64,000 bases of DNA from the NCBI RefSeq assembly GCF_900185645.1, contig NZ_FYAM01000023.1, positions 1,054,001 through 1,118,000 of the forward strand. Reading direction: 5' to 3'. The stretch's first letter is position 1. The number at the start of each line of letters is the position of its first letter. Source of the stretch: Clostridium sp. BSD9I1 (GTDB lineage Bacteria; Bacillota; Clostridia; Clostridiales; Clostridiaceae). The translations under genes and the position numbers were made by a program. Under the pieces are notes generated by a model. It had not been told where the DNA came from, did not search any database, and saw only the letters and a list, made by a program, of their open reading frames with translations. Positions 8,441-15,971 of the stretch are shown piece after piece.

Positions 8441-8827
8441 ATGAATATAATAATTTCTAATACTTCAGGAGAACCAATTTATGAACAAATAGTAAAACAA
8501 ATAAAAAAGCTTATATTTATTGGTGAGTTAAATGAAGGAGATCCCCTTCCCTCCATAAGAAACTTAGCTCAAGAACTTAGGATAAGTGTAATTACTACAA
8601 AAAGAGCATATGAAGAACTTGAAAATGAAGGCTATATTGTTACCATGCAGGGTAAGGGCTCCTTTGTAGCTAGTCAGAATAAGGAACTTTTAAAAGAAAA
8701 AAGGCTTAGATTAATTGAAGAAAAGCTAGGTGAAGCAGTTAAGGAAAGCAGGCTTATAAGCTTATCTTTAGAAGAGTTAATCGACATACTTAGTATCTTA
8801 TACAATGAAACATATCAAATTGATTAA
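8441..8827 (+). CDS. GntR family transcriptional regulator, YtrA subfamily
   Basis: This 128-residue regulator has an N-terminal winged helix-turn-helix (PIYEQIVKQIKKLI ... LPSIRNLAQELRISVITTKRAYEELENEGYI) and the short helical tail of the YtrA group. It lacks a large effector domain. I chose ATG 8441, behind AAAGGAG, over an in-frame ATG at 8396 that lies inside the operator palindrome. It is the first gene of the operon with an ATPase and two permeases, and is expected to repress it until an envelope-active signal arrives. Confidence 0.92.
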   Translation: MNIIISNTSGEPIYEQIVKQIKKLIFIGELNEGDPLPSIRNLAQELRISVITTKRAYEELENEGYIVTMQGKGSFVASQNKELLKEKRLRLIEEKLGEAVKESRLISLSLEELIDILSILYNETYQID

Positions 8828-8848
8828 TAAATTTAGGAGGCTAATTTT

Positions 8849-9709
8849 ATGAATAATATTTTAGAAGTTAATAACCTACGAAAGGAATATAATGATTTTA
8901 CATTAAAGAATATAAGTTTCTCTTTAGAAAGAGGCTATATTATGGGTTTTATAGGCCCTAATGGTGCTGGGAAAAGTACAACTATAAAACTAATTATGAA
9001 TCTTATAAAAAAGAACACAGGAGAAATTAAAATATTTGGATTAGATAATATAGCTCATGAAAAGGATATAAAACAAAAAATAGGATTTGTATATGATGAA
9101 AATTATTATTATGAAGAACTTACAATAAATGAAATGAAAAAAATAATTTCTCCCTTTTATATAAATTGGGATGAAAAAAGCTTTCAAAATTATATTAAAC
9201 AATTTGATTTAAATCCTAAGAAAAAAATAAAAGAACTGTCCAAAGGGATGAAAATTAAATTTTCACTAGCCGTTGCCCTATCTCATGGTGCAGAGCTTAT
9301 AATAATGGATGAGCCAACCTCTGGACTTGATCCTATTTTTCGAAGAGAAATATTAGATATTTTGTACAGTTTAATTCAGGATGAAAATAAGGGCATATTT
9401 TTTTCCACTCATATAACCACAGATTTAGAAAAAGTTGCAGATTATATAACCTTTATAAACAAAGGAGAAATAGTGTTTTCTATGCCAAAGGATATTATCC
9501 TTGATAAGTATGCCATTGTTAAAGGCAGTAAAGAGCTTTTAGATTGGGATACAAAAAAAGAATTTTTAAATATTAACGAAAATTCCTTTGGTTTTGAAGC
9601 CCTCACAGATAATACTACAAAAATACGAAGTTTATTTAAAAACAATGTTATTATAGAAAGACCTTCTTTAGAAGACATTATGGTTCATACAGTAAAAAAA
9701 GTAATATGA
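8849..9709 (+). CDS. ABC transporter ATP-binding protein (YtrB-like)
   Basis: The 286-residue ATPase has Walker A GPNGAGKST (about residues 36-44), a signature-like LSKGMKIK, Walker B ELIIMDEPTSGLDP, and an H-loop STH. It sits directly after the GntR gene with an AGGAGG site, and its stop overlaps the spacer to the next gene. It should energise the two following membrane subunits. The substrate is unknown; the YtrA-regulated class is linked to cell-envelope antibiotics and export. Confidence 0.92.
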   Translation: MNNILEVNNLRKEYNDFTLKNISFSLERGYIMGFIGPNGAGKSTTIKLIMNLIKKNTGEIKIFGLDNIAHEKDIKQKIGFVYDENYYYEELTINEMKKIISPFYINWDEKSFQNYIKQFDLNPKKKIKELSKGMKIKFSLAVALSHGAELIIMDEPTSGLDPIFRREILDILYSLIQDENKGIFFSTHITTDLEKVADYITFINKGEIVFSMPKDIILDKYAIVKGSKELLDWDTKKEFLNINENSFGFEALTDNTTKIRSLFKNNVIIERPSLEDIMVHTVKKVI

Positions 9710-9720
9710 GGTGGAATATT

Positions 9721-10371
9721 ATGATTAATCTTATAAAAAAAGATATATTAATTCAGAAAAAAATGCTCCCACTTTTATGTGTATTTATAATTATATTTGC
9801 ACTAAATAGTCAAGTTAATTCTCGTGGATCTATATATATTCTTGGAGTTACAATAGGATATATGTTAACCATTGGAGCTTTAGCATATGATGAAACTTAT
9901 AAGGGACATATATTAATAAATAGTTTACCCTTAACCCGTAAAAATGTAGTGGTTTCTAAATACCTAGCAATATTTTTCTTTACTGCATTCTCCCTTATAT
10001 TTTTAACTTTAATGGCACTAATATTTAATTTCCTAGGTATTTCAGACCTTTCAATTAGGTATATTTCCTTTGCAGATATAAAGACAATAACATCAACCTT
10101 GATTATATTAAGCAGTATAATGATTCCTTTATTTTTGAAATTTGGAACTAAACTAGGCAAGCTTTTTAATTTTATAATTTTCTTTATGTTTTTTAGCATT
10201 AGTAATTTTATTATGCAAAATAAAGATGAGATACTTATTAAAAACATATTAAATTTTATTATAAATAATAATGGTGCAACTCTTACTATTATAAGTATTA
10301 TAATTTTAGCTTGCATTTATATTTTATCCATGCATTTTTCTTTTAAAATATATGCTAATAAAGATTTTTAA
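9721..10371 (+). CDS. ABC-2 type permease subunit
   Basis: A 216-residue protein with about six membrane segments and the pattern of ABC-2 permeases from GntR-ABC operons (MINLIKKDILIQKKMLPLL, then YDETYKGHILINSLPLTRKNVVVSKYL). ATG 9721 is chosen because AGGTGG lies just before it; an in-frame ATG at 9706 overlaps the upstream stop and lacks a site. It is paralogous to the next gene, sharing the NSLP-xxR-xxVVxSKY motif, so the two probably form a heterodimer. Confidence 0.85.
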   Translation: MINLIKKDILIQKKMLPLLCVFIIIFALNSQVNSRGSIYILGVTIGYMLTIGALAYDETYKGHILINSLPLTRKNVVVSKYLAIFFFTAFSLIFLTLMALIFNFLGISDLSIRYISFADIKTITSTLIILSSIMIPLFLKFGTKLGKLFNFIIFFMFFSISNFIMQNKDEILIKNILNFIINNNGATLTIISIIILACIYILSMHFSFKIYANKDF

Positions 10372-10384
10372 AGTGGGTGTATTT

Positions 10385-11071
10385 ATGATTAATTTAATTA
10401 TCAAAGACTTAAAGCTTCAAAAGAAAATTTGTATTATTGGTATAACTTTTTATATATTCATGATATTTTCCCTTGGTTCTGCTAGTAAAGATATACCTGA
10501 GGGATTTAGTCCATTGGTATTCAACGGTTGTTATACACTTATGGCAGTTTACATGGTATGTCTTTCAGTACTATATTCAGATGCATATGATGAAAAGAAT
10601 AAGTCTCACATTATATTAAATAGTTTGCCTATAAATAGGAGTATAATAGTTATATCAAAATATATATCTTTATTTATTTATCTGATGATTTACCTTATTT
10701 CAATATTCATGTTTTCAAATGTCTTAAAATTTGTATCTCCCAATTTAAATTCCTTAAACATTGTAGGAATATTATTATCCTTTATATTTATTGGAGTAAC
10801 TTTCTCAATGTACTACCCCTTATACTTTAAAATAGGGAAAAAAATGTTTGGAGTATATAGAGTACTCATATGGTGTTCAATAGTAATATTTCCTACTATA
10901 CTTAGTAAAACAATAAAAAAAGTACCTCTATCAGCGGTACAAAATATGTTAAATAATATAAAAGTTAATTATAAACTTTATCTTACCTCATTATCTATAA
11001 TGGCCATTTGCCTTGTTACATTATCCTGTATGTTGTCAATAAAATTATATACTGCTAGGGATTTGGATTAA
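10385..11071 (+). CDS. ABC-2 type permease subunit (paralogue of the preceding gene)
   Basis: The 228-residue protein shares the pattern MINLIIKDLKLQKK and YDEKNKSHIILNSLPINRSIIVISKYISLF with its upstream neighbour and has about six membrane helices. ATG 10385 fits better than the in-frame ATG at 10352, which lies inside the upstream gene. It is the last gene of the operon; a terminator follows. Confidence 0.85.
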   Translation: MINLIIKDLKLQKKICIIGITFYIFMIFSLGSASKDIPEGFSPLVFNGCYTLMAVYMVCLSVLYSDAYDEKNKSHIILNSLPINRSIIVISKYISLFIYLMIYLISIFMFSNVLKFVSPNLNSLNIVGILLSFIFIGVTFSMYYPLYFKIGKKMFGVYRVLIWCSIVIFPTILSKTIKKVPLSAVQNMLNNIKVNYKLYLTSLSIMAICLVTLSCMLSIKLYTARDLD

Positions 11072-11112
11072 TAGCTATTACAAATCTTAAAATTATGATT
11101 TATATTATAAAG

Positions 11113-11137
11113 AACTTTGGATTTCCAAGGTTTTTTA
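11113..11137 (+). terminator. terminator of the GntR/ABC operon
   Basis: AACTTTGG pairs with CCAAGGTT across a 4-nt loop (one G-U pair), followed by a T run. Confidence 0.75.
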
Positions 11138-11186
11138 TAATTTTTATTTAAAATATATCATCTAATTTTTTAGATTGTGATATTCA

Positions 11187-11732
11187 TTACTCTGCCCCAG
11201 CACCTATGAATATTGAATCAACTTTATCTCTTTCAAAGTGAAATATTGTTCCATTATAAATCGATCCTATAACTGCTATATCTTGATTTCCAAAGCTATG
11301 CTCTTCATTTATTCTATCTTTATATTTATTAAGTACTTCTCTTCTAGTACTTCCTATCCCAATATCTTCTCTTGTTTTATAATTACATGGACTTGTTATT
11401 TTTATACTCCATACTTGCTGTTCCTTTTTATTTCTTATCATACCTACTTCAATACCTTTATCCTCATATTTCCATGTTTGATGTTCTAGTCCGTCTGATA
11501 TCCATATAACTTCTTCAGATTTCAATTCAGGTTGTCCTATGTTTTTTATTAACACTTTATCACTAGTGCCTAAATCTAAAAATCCAATAGTTCCCTGTGC
11601 CTGAGTACCATTTAACATACATTGAGCATATTGGTTTATGCTACTTTGCTCTCGAATTAAAATAAAACTACAAATTCCCAATATTAAAATTAAAATAATA
11701 ATTACACATGCACTTGATTTTTTCATAAACAT
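11187..11732 (-). CDS. membrane-anchored extracytoplasmic protein, unassigned
   Basis: 181 residues: a short basic N-terminus, one membrane helix or uncleaved signal (about residues 8-26, CVIIILILILGICSFILI), and an extracellular domain of about 150 residues. That domain has a repeated pattern of the kind 'IGxxRxEVLNKY'. Together with GFLDLGTSDKVLIKNIGQP this recalls small bacterial lipoproteins that use a 'set-point' motif (SmpA/YjgB-like). I cannot assign a function. The ribosome site AAGGAAG lies 5 nt before ATG. Confidence 0.65.
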   Translation of the reverse strand: MFMKKSSACVIIILILILGICSFILIREQSSINQYAQCMLNGTQAQGTIGFLDLGTSDKVLIKNIGQPELKSEEVIWISDGLEHQTWKYEDKGIEVGMIRNKKEQQVWSIKITSPCNYKTREDIGIGSTRREVLNKYKDRINEEHSFGNQDIAVIGSIYNGTIFHFERDKVDSIFIGAGAE

Positions 11733-11884
11733 GCTAACTTCCTTTCATAACTCCGCTAATATCACCTTAAGTATATTTTATTAAAATTTTTATGTCAATA
11801 TTTTACACAAGCTGAATATCTCTCTATATAAACTTCTATTAAAATAAAAACAACTTTGCTATGTTTTACGATAAAAATAGGAAA

Positions 11885-11940
11885 GTGCTAGAGAAGATGT
11901 AACATTACAAATCAAAGTTACATTTATTAACTCTTAGCAC
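11885..11940 (-). terminator. terminator-like inverted repeat after the superoxide dismutase gene
   Basis: On the minus strand GTGCTAAGAG pairs with CTCTAGCAC and ATGTAAC with GTTACAT, giving a long interrupted hairpin. A T-rich stretch follows. Confidence 0.55.
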
Positions 11941-11962
11941 ATTAATCCTAATTCAAGATTTT

Positions 11963-12676
11963 TTATTCTATTATTTGCATGGTTTCTTCATCAAAAATCC
12001 AATTAGGGCAGTATCTAGCATAAGATTTATCCTTTTTCATTTCTGTTTCCATCACACCTTTGCCACTTTTAACGCCTTTAATTCCATAATGTATTTTATA
12101 TTCCTCAAGTCTTTTATTTACTACATTCCAATTTATGTTTTGAAGAAATACGTCTATATATTTGCCCCTTCCAGTTGTAAAATCATAAAAATATGCATGT
12201 TCATATACATCAAGTACAAGTACTGGATGGCTTTTCCACACAGCACCTACATCATGAGCATCTGATCCTATTATATGAAGTTTTCCATCCAAGTGATCTA
12301 TGGTAACTATTGCCCATCCTCTCATGCTTTGGCCAACTTTTTTTAAATAACTTAAAAAGTTATCATAACTTATAAAATCTCTCTTTATAAGTTGTAACAT
12401 TTCTGCTGAAGGTCTTCCCTTATCTATACCTGTTATATTTTCAAAATAAAGTTCATGAAGTTTTACTCCATCTAATGCATAAGTTTCTCCTAGCTTTAAA
12501 CTTCTCATAGAACTATAAGTAGTATTTGGATCTTCAAATTCATCCGCATCTTTTGTTATGTTCCATATTTCATTTAACTTATTTACGTATCCTTCATATA
12601 ATTTATAGTGTTCTTCAAGCTGCTTTTGACTTATCCCCTTTACTGTTGAAAAATCAAATTTTTCCGCTATTACCAT
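11963..12676 (-). CDS. sodA: superoxide dismutase, Fe/Mn family
   Basis: Dismutates superoxide to H2O2 and oxygen; important for an anaerobe meeting air. Expected metal ligands are His23 (LEEHYKLYEGYVNKLN), His74 (KLHELYFENI), Asp156 and His160 (VLDVYEHAYFYDF). The family end-motif is FLQNINWNVVNKR. At the usual second-sphere Gln position the sequence reads GSDAHD, so His141 may replace Gln, a change seen in some subfamilies and tied to metal preference. It is 237 residues, slightly longer than typical because of an N-terminal extension and a Lys-rich tail. No signal peptide is seen. Single gene. Confidence 0.92.
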   Translation of the reverse strand: MVIAEKFDFSTVKGISQKQLEEHYKLYEGYVNKLNEIWNITKDADEFEDPNTTYSSMRSLKLGETYALDGVKLHELYFENITGIDKGRPSAEMLQLIKRDFISYDNFLSYLKKVGQSMRGWAIVTIDHLDGKLHIIGSDAHDVGAVWKSHPVLVLDVYEHAYFYDFTTGRGKYIDVFLQNINWNVVNKRLEEYKIHYGIKGVKSGKGVMETEMKKDKSYARYCPNWIFDEETMQIIE

Positions 12677-12814
12677 AGCAATCTCCTTAAAATTTTTTAC
12701 CTATATATTATATGCAAGTAGATTTCTTTTGTTGAATGATTAAGATTTTAAATAAAATAAAACTAGAGTTTTAGCCCTAATTTTACTTGTAATGTTAAAA
12801 TTTCTTACCCTGAA

Positions 12815-13009
12815 TTATATGAATTGATTAGCAGCTTCATTATAGTGAAATCCAACTTTTTCAAGCTTATCTTTTATCTCATTTTCTTTAATATCATAAG
12901 TCTTGCACAAATCATCTAAATTTAAAAATTCATCTCTAAGCTTCATATTTATAACACTAAATAATATATACGAATCCATGTTTAAAAGCTTATCTTTATC
13001 TAAATCCAT
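12815..13009 (-). CDS. DUF4250 family small protein
   Basis: 64 residues with the pattern of DUF4250: MDxYILFSVINMKLRDEF, then LDDLCKTYDIKENEIKDKLEKVGFHYNEAANQF. The second half looks like a small helix-turn-helix unit. Widespread in Firmicutes; function unknown. The ribosome site is GGAGAG. It is the last gene of a minus-strand group with three spore- or surface-type genes upstream, and may or may not belong to their transcript. Confidence 0.8.
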   Translation of the reverse strand: MDLDKDKLLNMDSYILFSVINMKLRDEFLNLDDLCKTYDIKENEIKDKLEKVGFHYNEAANQFI

Positions 13010-13071
13010 AATACTATCTCTCCTTGCATCCTTTGTATCATATATCTAATAATAAACTTATTATTCATTAT

Positions 13072-13530
13072 TTATTTTTTATCATCTTTATCCTTTTTAT
13101 CATTGTTGTCTTTCTTGTCATCCTTTCCTTTTTTATCACTTTTATCTTTTTTACTATCCTTACTATTATTACCACTTTTATTATCGTCATTATTATAATT
13201 ATTATCTTCTTCAGGCCATTTTATAAGTATTATTGGTATAATTTGATTAGATGAAACAAAAAGTATGCCTTTGCTTATCCTATCTTCAATTTCATCAATT
13301 CCTCTTGCTCTTATGTACATTTGAATTACATCTTTGTCTCTAGTGCTTCTAGCATCTATAGATCCCCTTGAATCTAAATAATAAATAGCTGCAAGTATTT
13401 GAGATTTATTACACCCTATAATTTTATAAAATTGTCTTTGAATATCTCCGTAATTTTCTACTTTAAACAAATCATTATAAAGTTGAAATAGTATATTAAG
13501 CCTTAAAAGTTCATTTTGAGCAGGAATCAT
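13072..13530 (-). CDS. conserved hypothetical protein with Lys/Asp tail (paralogue of 13957-14280)
   Basis: The first 110 residues match the protein two genes upstream (LLRxxxLFQLYNDLF ... AAIYYLDSRGSID ... MYIRARGIDEIEDRISKG against LLVQLYKDFF ... AALYYLFERRWIF ... AYIRGSGIDVVEDLLSEG). The pattern could be a winged-helix-like fold, but I cannot name it. The last 45 residues are a low-complexity tail of KDDKK/NDKKDK units. No signal peptide. It lies 20 nt after the beta-flower gene on the same strand, so is probably in one operon. Confidence 0.75.
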   Translation of the reverse strand: MIPAQNELLRLNILFQLYNDLFKVENYGDIQRQFYKIIGCNKSQILAAIYYLDSRGSIDARSTRDKDVIQMYIRARGIDEIEDRISKGILFVSSNQIIPIILIKWPEEDNNYNNDDNKSGNNSKDSKKDKSDKKGKDDKKDNNDKKDKDDKK

Positions 13531-13550
13531 TTAAATCCCCCTTCTATTTA

Positions 13551-13934
13551 TTACCCCCTAAGCCACTTATAAAAGGTTAGAGGGGACCATCCTGAAGGTG
13601 GTCTAGGCGGTCTTCCAGGTCTTAAAGGTTCCTCTGCAATAAGAGGTTTATCTGGTGCAAGAGGTCTTGGTTGAAATAATGGTTCTTCCTTAAAATAGCT
13701 TCCCCCGCCTAAAGAACTTATTGGAAATCTTGGACTCCAAGCCACTACTCTTCCTTGTCTATCAAAAAGTGTTAAATTATTTATAGATCCTATCCACTGT
13801 TCGTCTACATTCCATACATATCCATTAGCTATGTAAGCTATCCATCTTAAGTTTACATCAAATATATATTGATTATTTACAACCCATGCAACTAAGTTTC
13901 TGTATCTATCATACAAAGGCTCATAAGGTTCCAT
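13551..13934 (-). CDS. probable 4-fold beta-flower protein with Pro-rich tail
   Basis: 127 residues. The N-terminal half has four short, Trp/Asn-rich beta units (YRNLVAWVVNNQYIFD, LRWIAYIANGYVWN, EQWIGSINNLTLFD, GRVVAWSP), the look of a beta-flower domain. The C-terminal half is Pro/Arg/Glu-rich (LAPDKPLIAEEPLRPGRPPRPP) and closes with an aromatic segment. Such proteins often occur in multigene surface or spore clusters, but the role is not established. It sits between the two paralogues 13072-13530 and 13957-14280. Confidence 0.7.
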   Translation of the reverse strand: MEPYEPLYDRYRNLVAWVVNNQYIFDVNLRWIAYIANGYVWNVDEQWIGSINNLTLFDRQGRVVAWSPRFPISSLGGGSYFKEEPLFQPRPLAPDKPLIAEEPLRPGRPPRPPSGWSPLTFYKWLRG

Positions 13935-13956
13935 TAAGTTCTCCTCCTACATTTCA

Positions 13957-14280
13957 TCAATTTGGCTCACCTACTCGTTCCAAAAGATCTCCATATAATT
14001 GAGATAAAAATAATTCTCCACCTTCAGAAAGTAAATCTTCTACTACATCTATGCCCGATCCCCGTATGTAAGCTGATACGGTTTTATCCTTCTCAATATT
14101 AAAAAAAATCCACCTTCTCTCAAACAGATAATAAAGTGCTGCTATTATTTCTATCCTATTACATTCTTGAACATTATAGTCTATGCTTATGCAAAATTCA
14201 TATCCATAGGTAAAGAAGTCCTTGTATAGTTGTACAAGCAAACTATTCCTTAATAAATTTCTCCCTGCTAAAAATAACAT
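13957..14280 (-). CDS. conserved hypothetical protein (paralogue of 13072-13530)
   Basis: 107 residues, all equivalent to the first two thirds of 13072-13530, but without the charged tail. The shared parts are LLxQLYxDxF, AALYYL and YIRGxGIDxxED. It is the first gene of the minus-strand cluster and starts 175 nt from the divergent acidic/collagen-like gene. The ribosome site is GTTGGAG. Function unknown; the neighbourhood suggests a spore or surface role. Confidence 0.72.
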   Translation of the reverse strand: MLFLAGRNLLRNSLLVQLYKDFFTYGYEFCISIDYNVQECNRIEIIAALYYLFERRWIFFNIEKDKTVSAYIRGSGIDVVEDLLSEGGELFLSQLYGDLLERVGEPN

Positions 14281-14397
14281 ATATTCTCCAACTCTTAAAA
14301 TACTTACTATAATATAATATTCTTAATAGATTTTTAGTGCACATCTTACTAATAATATTTTTATTATTCCTTTATAGAAATATCAGTTTTAATTAAC

Positions 14398-14430
14398 ACT
14401 TTCTCTGCAATCTTCATACTATATTATTGG
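14398..14430 (+). promoter_or_regulatory. sigma-K-like sporulation promoter
   Basis: The motif CATACTATA (14417-14425) matches the sigma-K -10 form CATA-NNN-TA. An AC lies 17 nt upstream, as expected of the minimal sigma-K -35. The same arrangement and spacing recur before the paralogue at 15229. Sigma-E cannot be excluded. Confidence 0.6.
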
Positions 14431-14455
14431 TAATCTTAAATAAGGAGAGTAAATC

Positions 14456-15079
14456 ATGTATATTGATGATTTTGAAGATTTCTATAGGGCAGATGAAGGT
14501 GAATTCCCTGAAGAATTTGACAGTAGGGATAATTTCGATGAAGACGATACTTTCGATGAATTTGAAGAATTCACTGAATTTGAGGAGTTAGATGATTTTA
14601 GAAACGACAATATCCTTAGAGATTTTGATGATACCGATGATATTAATGAGTTTGACGAAATGAATGATCTTGATGATAGCAAATTTACATGTCAAGGGGT
14701 TTGTCCTTTTTATAGACAATTTCCATTTTTCCCTCCCACATCTGGACCTGATGGTCCTGGTGGACCTGGTAGACCTGGTAGACCTGGTAGACCTGGTGGG
14801 CCTGGACAAGGCAATAGACCTCCAAGCGGCCCTCCTCCATCTGTAGCCCCACAACAGCAACTATCTGCAGGCGGCCCTCAACTTTATGCAGTAGATCCAG
14901 GCTCTATACGAGGATGCAGGTTTAGATTTGTGTATATTTGGCCTAGACGCGGCAGAGGTTTTTGGATGTGGTTAACCTTTGTAGGAAGAAGATCTATAGC
15001 TGGCTGGCGCTGGAATGGATTTACATGGTTTTACTTTGGCATGGACTTAAGAAGAATAGAAAGCTTTAGATGCTATTAA
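14456..15079 (+). CDS. acidic / collagen-like / Trp-rich protein, probable spore-coat component
   Basis: 207 residues in three parts. Residues 1-78 are very acidic and Phe-rich (EDFYRADEGEFPEEFD ... DDTDDINEFDE). Then comes a Cys-Pro segment and a Gly-Pro stretch with four consecutive collagen-type PGRPGRPGRPGG units. The last 55 or so residues form a conserved Arg/Trp/aromatic domain (YIWPRRGRGFWMWLTFVGRRSIAGWRWNGFTWFYFGMDLRRI). No signal peptide. The paralogue follows 149 nt downstream. Opposite charges of the two ends would favour self-assembly. The sigma-K-like promoter supports expression in the mother cell. Spore-coat role inferred. Confidence 0.75.
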   Translation: MYIDDFEDFYRADEGEFPEEFDSRDNFDEDDTFDEFEEFTEFEELDDFRNDNILRDFDDTDDINEFDEMNDLDDSKFTCQGVCPFYRQFPFFPPTSGPDGPGGPGRPGRPGRPGGPGQGNRPPSGPPPSVAPQQQLSAGGPQLYAVDPGSIRGCRFRFVYIWPRRGRGFWMWLTFVGRRSIAGWRWNGFTWFYFGMDLRRIESFRCY

Positions 15080-15170
15080 TTATAATATATATTCCTAGTA
15101 ACCTTTTGATGTACGCTTTAAATTATTGATATTTTTTAGTTTTATTTTAAATAATGAAGTTTTCAGTTAA

Positions 15171-15203
15171 CACTTTTCATATAATCCTCATACTATATTA
15201 TTG
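15171..15203 (+). promoter_or_regulatory. sigma-K-like sporulation promoter (second copy)
   Basis: CATACTATA (15190-15198) with AC 17 nt upstream and GTTAATC just downstream, almost base-for-base the same as the promoter before 14456. The retained region shows that the duplication included the promoter. Confidence 0.6.
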
Positions 15204-15228
15204 TTAATCATAAAAAGGAGAATAATTT

Positions 15229-15795
15229 ATGTATATTAACGATTTTAAAGATTTCTATAGAGCAGATGAAAGTGAATTCCCAGAAGATTTTGATACTCGA
15301 AATGAATTTGATGAAGATGATGAATTTGAAGAATTCACTGCATTTGAAGACTTAGATGATTTTAAAGATGATGATACTTTTAGGGGCTTCGATGATACTG
15401 ATGATATTAATGAATTTGACGAAACATATGATCTAAATGATAATTCATTCATGTGCCCAGCAATGTGCCCATTCTATAGGCAGCTTTATAGGCAAATGCC
15501 ACCTCCTGGATATGGAGGAACTAGGCAAATGGATAGACCTCCAAGTGGACCACCTCCATCTAGTACACCTGCAGAACCATTTTCAGCAACTGGAGGTGCT
15601 CAAACCTTTGTAGATTCTGGTTCTATAAGAATGTGCAGATTTAAATTTGCATATATTTGGCCCAGACGAGGAAGTAGCTTCTGGATGTGGATAACTTATG
15701 TAGGTCGCAGTTCCATAGCTGGCTGGAGATGGGATGGCAGAAGATGGTTCCGCTTTGGAATGGATTTAAGAGACATAAGAAGCTTTAGATGCTAG
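15229..15795 (+). CDS. acidic / Pro-rich / Trp-rich protein, paralogue of 14456-15079
   Basis: 188 residues. The acidic N-terminus (NDFKDFYRADESEFPEDFD) and the C-terminal aromatic domain (FAYIWPRRGSSFWMWITYVGRSSIAGWRW ... FGMDLRDIRSFRC) are closely similar to those of the upstream gene. The middle is shorter, and the PGR collagen repeats are replaced by a Met/Pro/Gly segment, so this part diverges fastest. Both copies keep the MCPxxCPFYRQ-type Cys-Pro motif. Same sporulation promoter, same inferred coat role. Confidence 0.75.
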   Translation: MYINDFKDFYRADESEFPEDFDTRNEFDEDDEFEEFTAFEDLDDFKDDDTFRGFDDTDDINEFDETYDLNDNSFMCPAMCPFYRQLYRQMPPPGYGGTRQMDRPPSGPPPSSTPAEPFSATGGAQTFVDSGSIRMCRFKFAYIWPRRGSSFWMWITYVGRSSIAGWRWDGRRWFRFGMDLRDIRSFRC

Positions 15796-15815
15796 TAATA
15801 GAAAATTTACCACAT

Positions 15816-15886
15816 TTTTAATATTGAGCTAATCGCATGAAATTTTCATCTAGTATGAAAATTTCATGCACTTTTCAATATTAAAA
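15816..15886. repeat. short palindromic repeat, copy E
   Basis: TTTTAATATTGA (15816-15827) pairs with TCAATATTAAAA (15875-15886). Inside, GCATGAAATTTTCAT (15835-15849) pairs perfectly with ATGAAAATTTCATGC (15855-15869) around a 5-nt loop. The end motif is the same as that of the larger copies near 24738 and 50734, so this is probably an internally deleted relative. It also serves as a plausible terminator for the preceding gene. Confidence 0.75.
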
Positions 15887-15971
15887 TTATCCTTTCCTTG
15901 CACCTACCTCATAATACCTAAAGGAAATTGCTTCACAATTCTCCCTATGATATAATATTTTCGGTGATTAT

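Noticed and set aside
13024-13254. Hydrophobic 76-codon ORF on the plus strand
   Set aside because: It is the complement of the Lys/Asp-rich tail of 13072-13530; Ile/Phe runs come from that bias.
14741-14815. Short tandem DNA repeats that might suggest CRISPR
   Set aside because: 9-bp units encode Gly-Pro-Arg in frame; no spacers and no cas genes.
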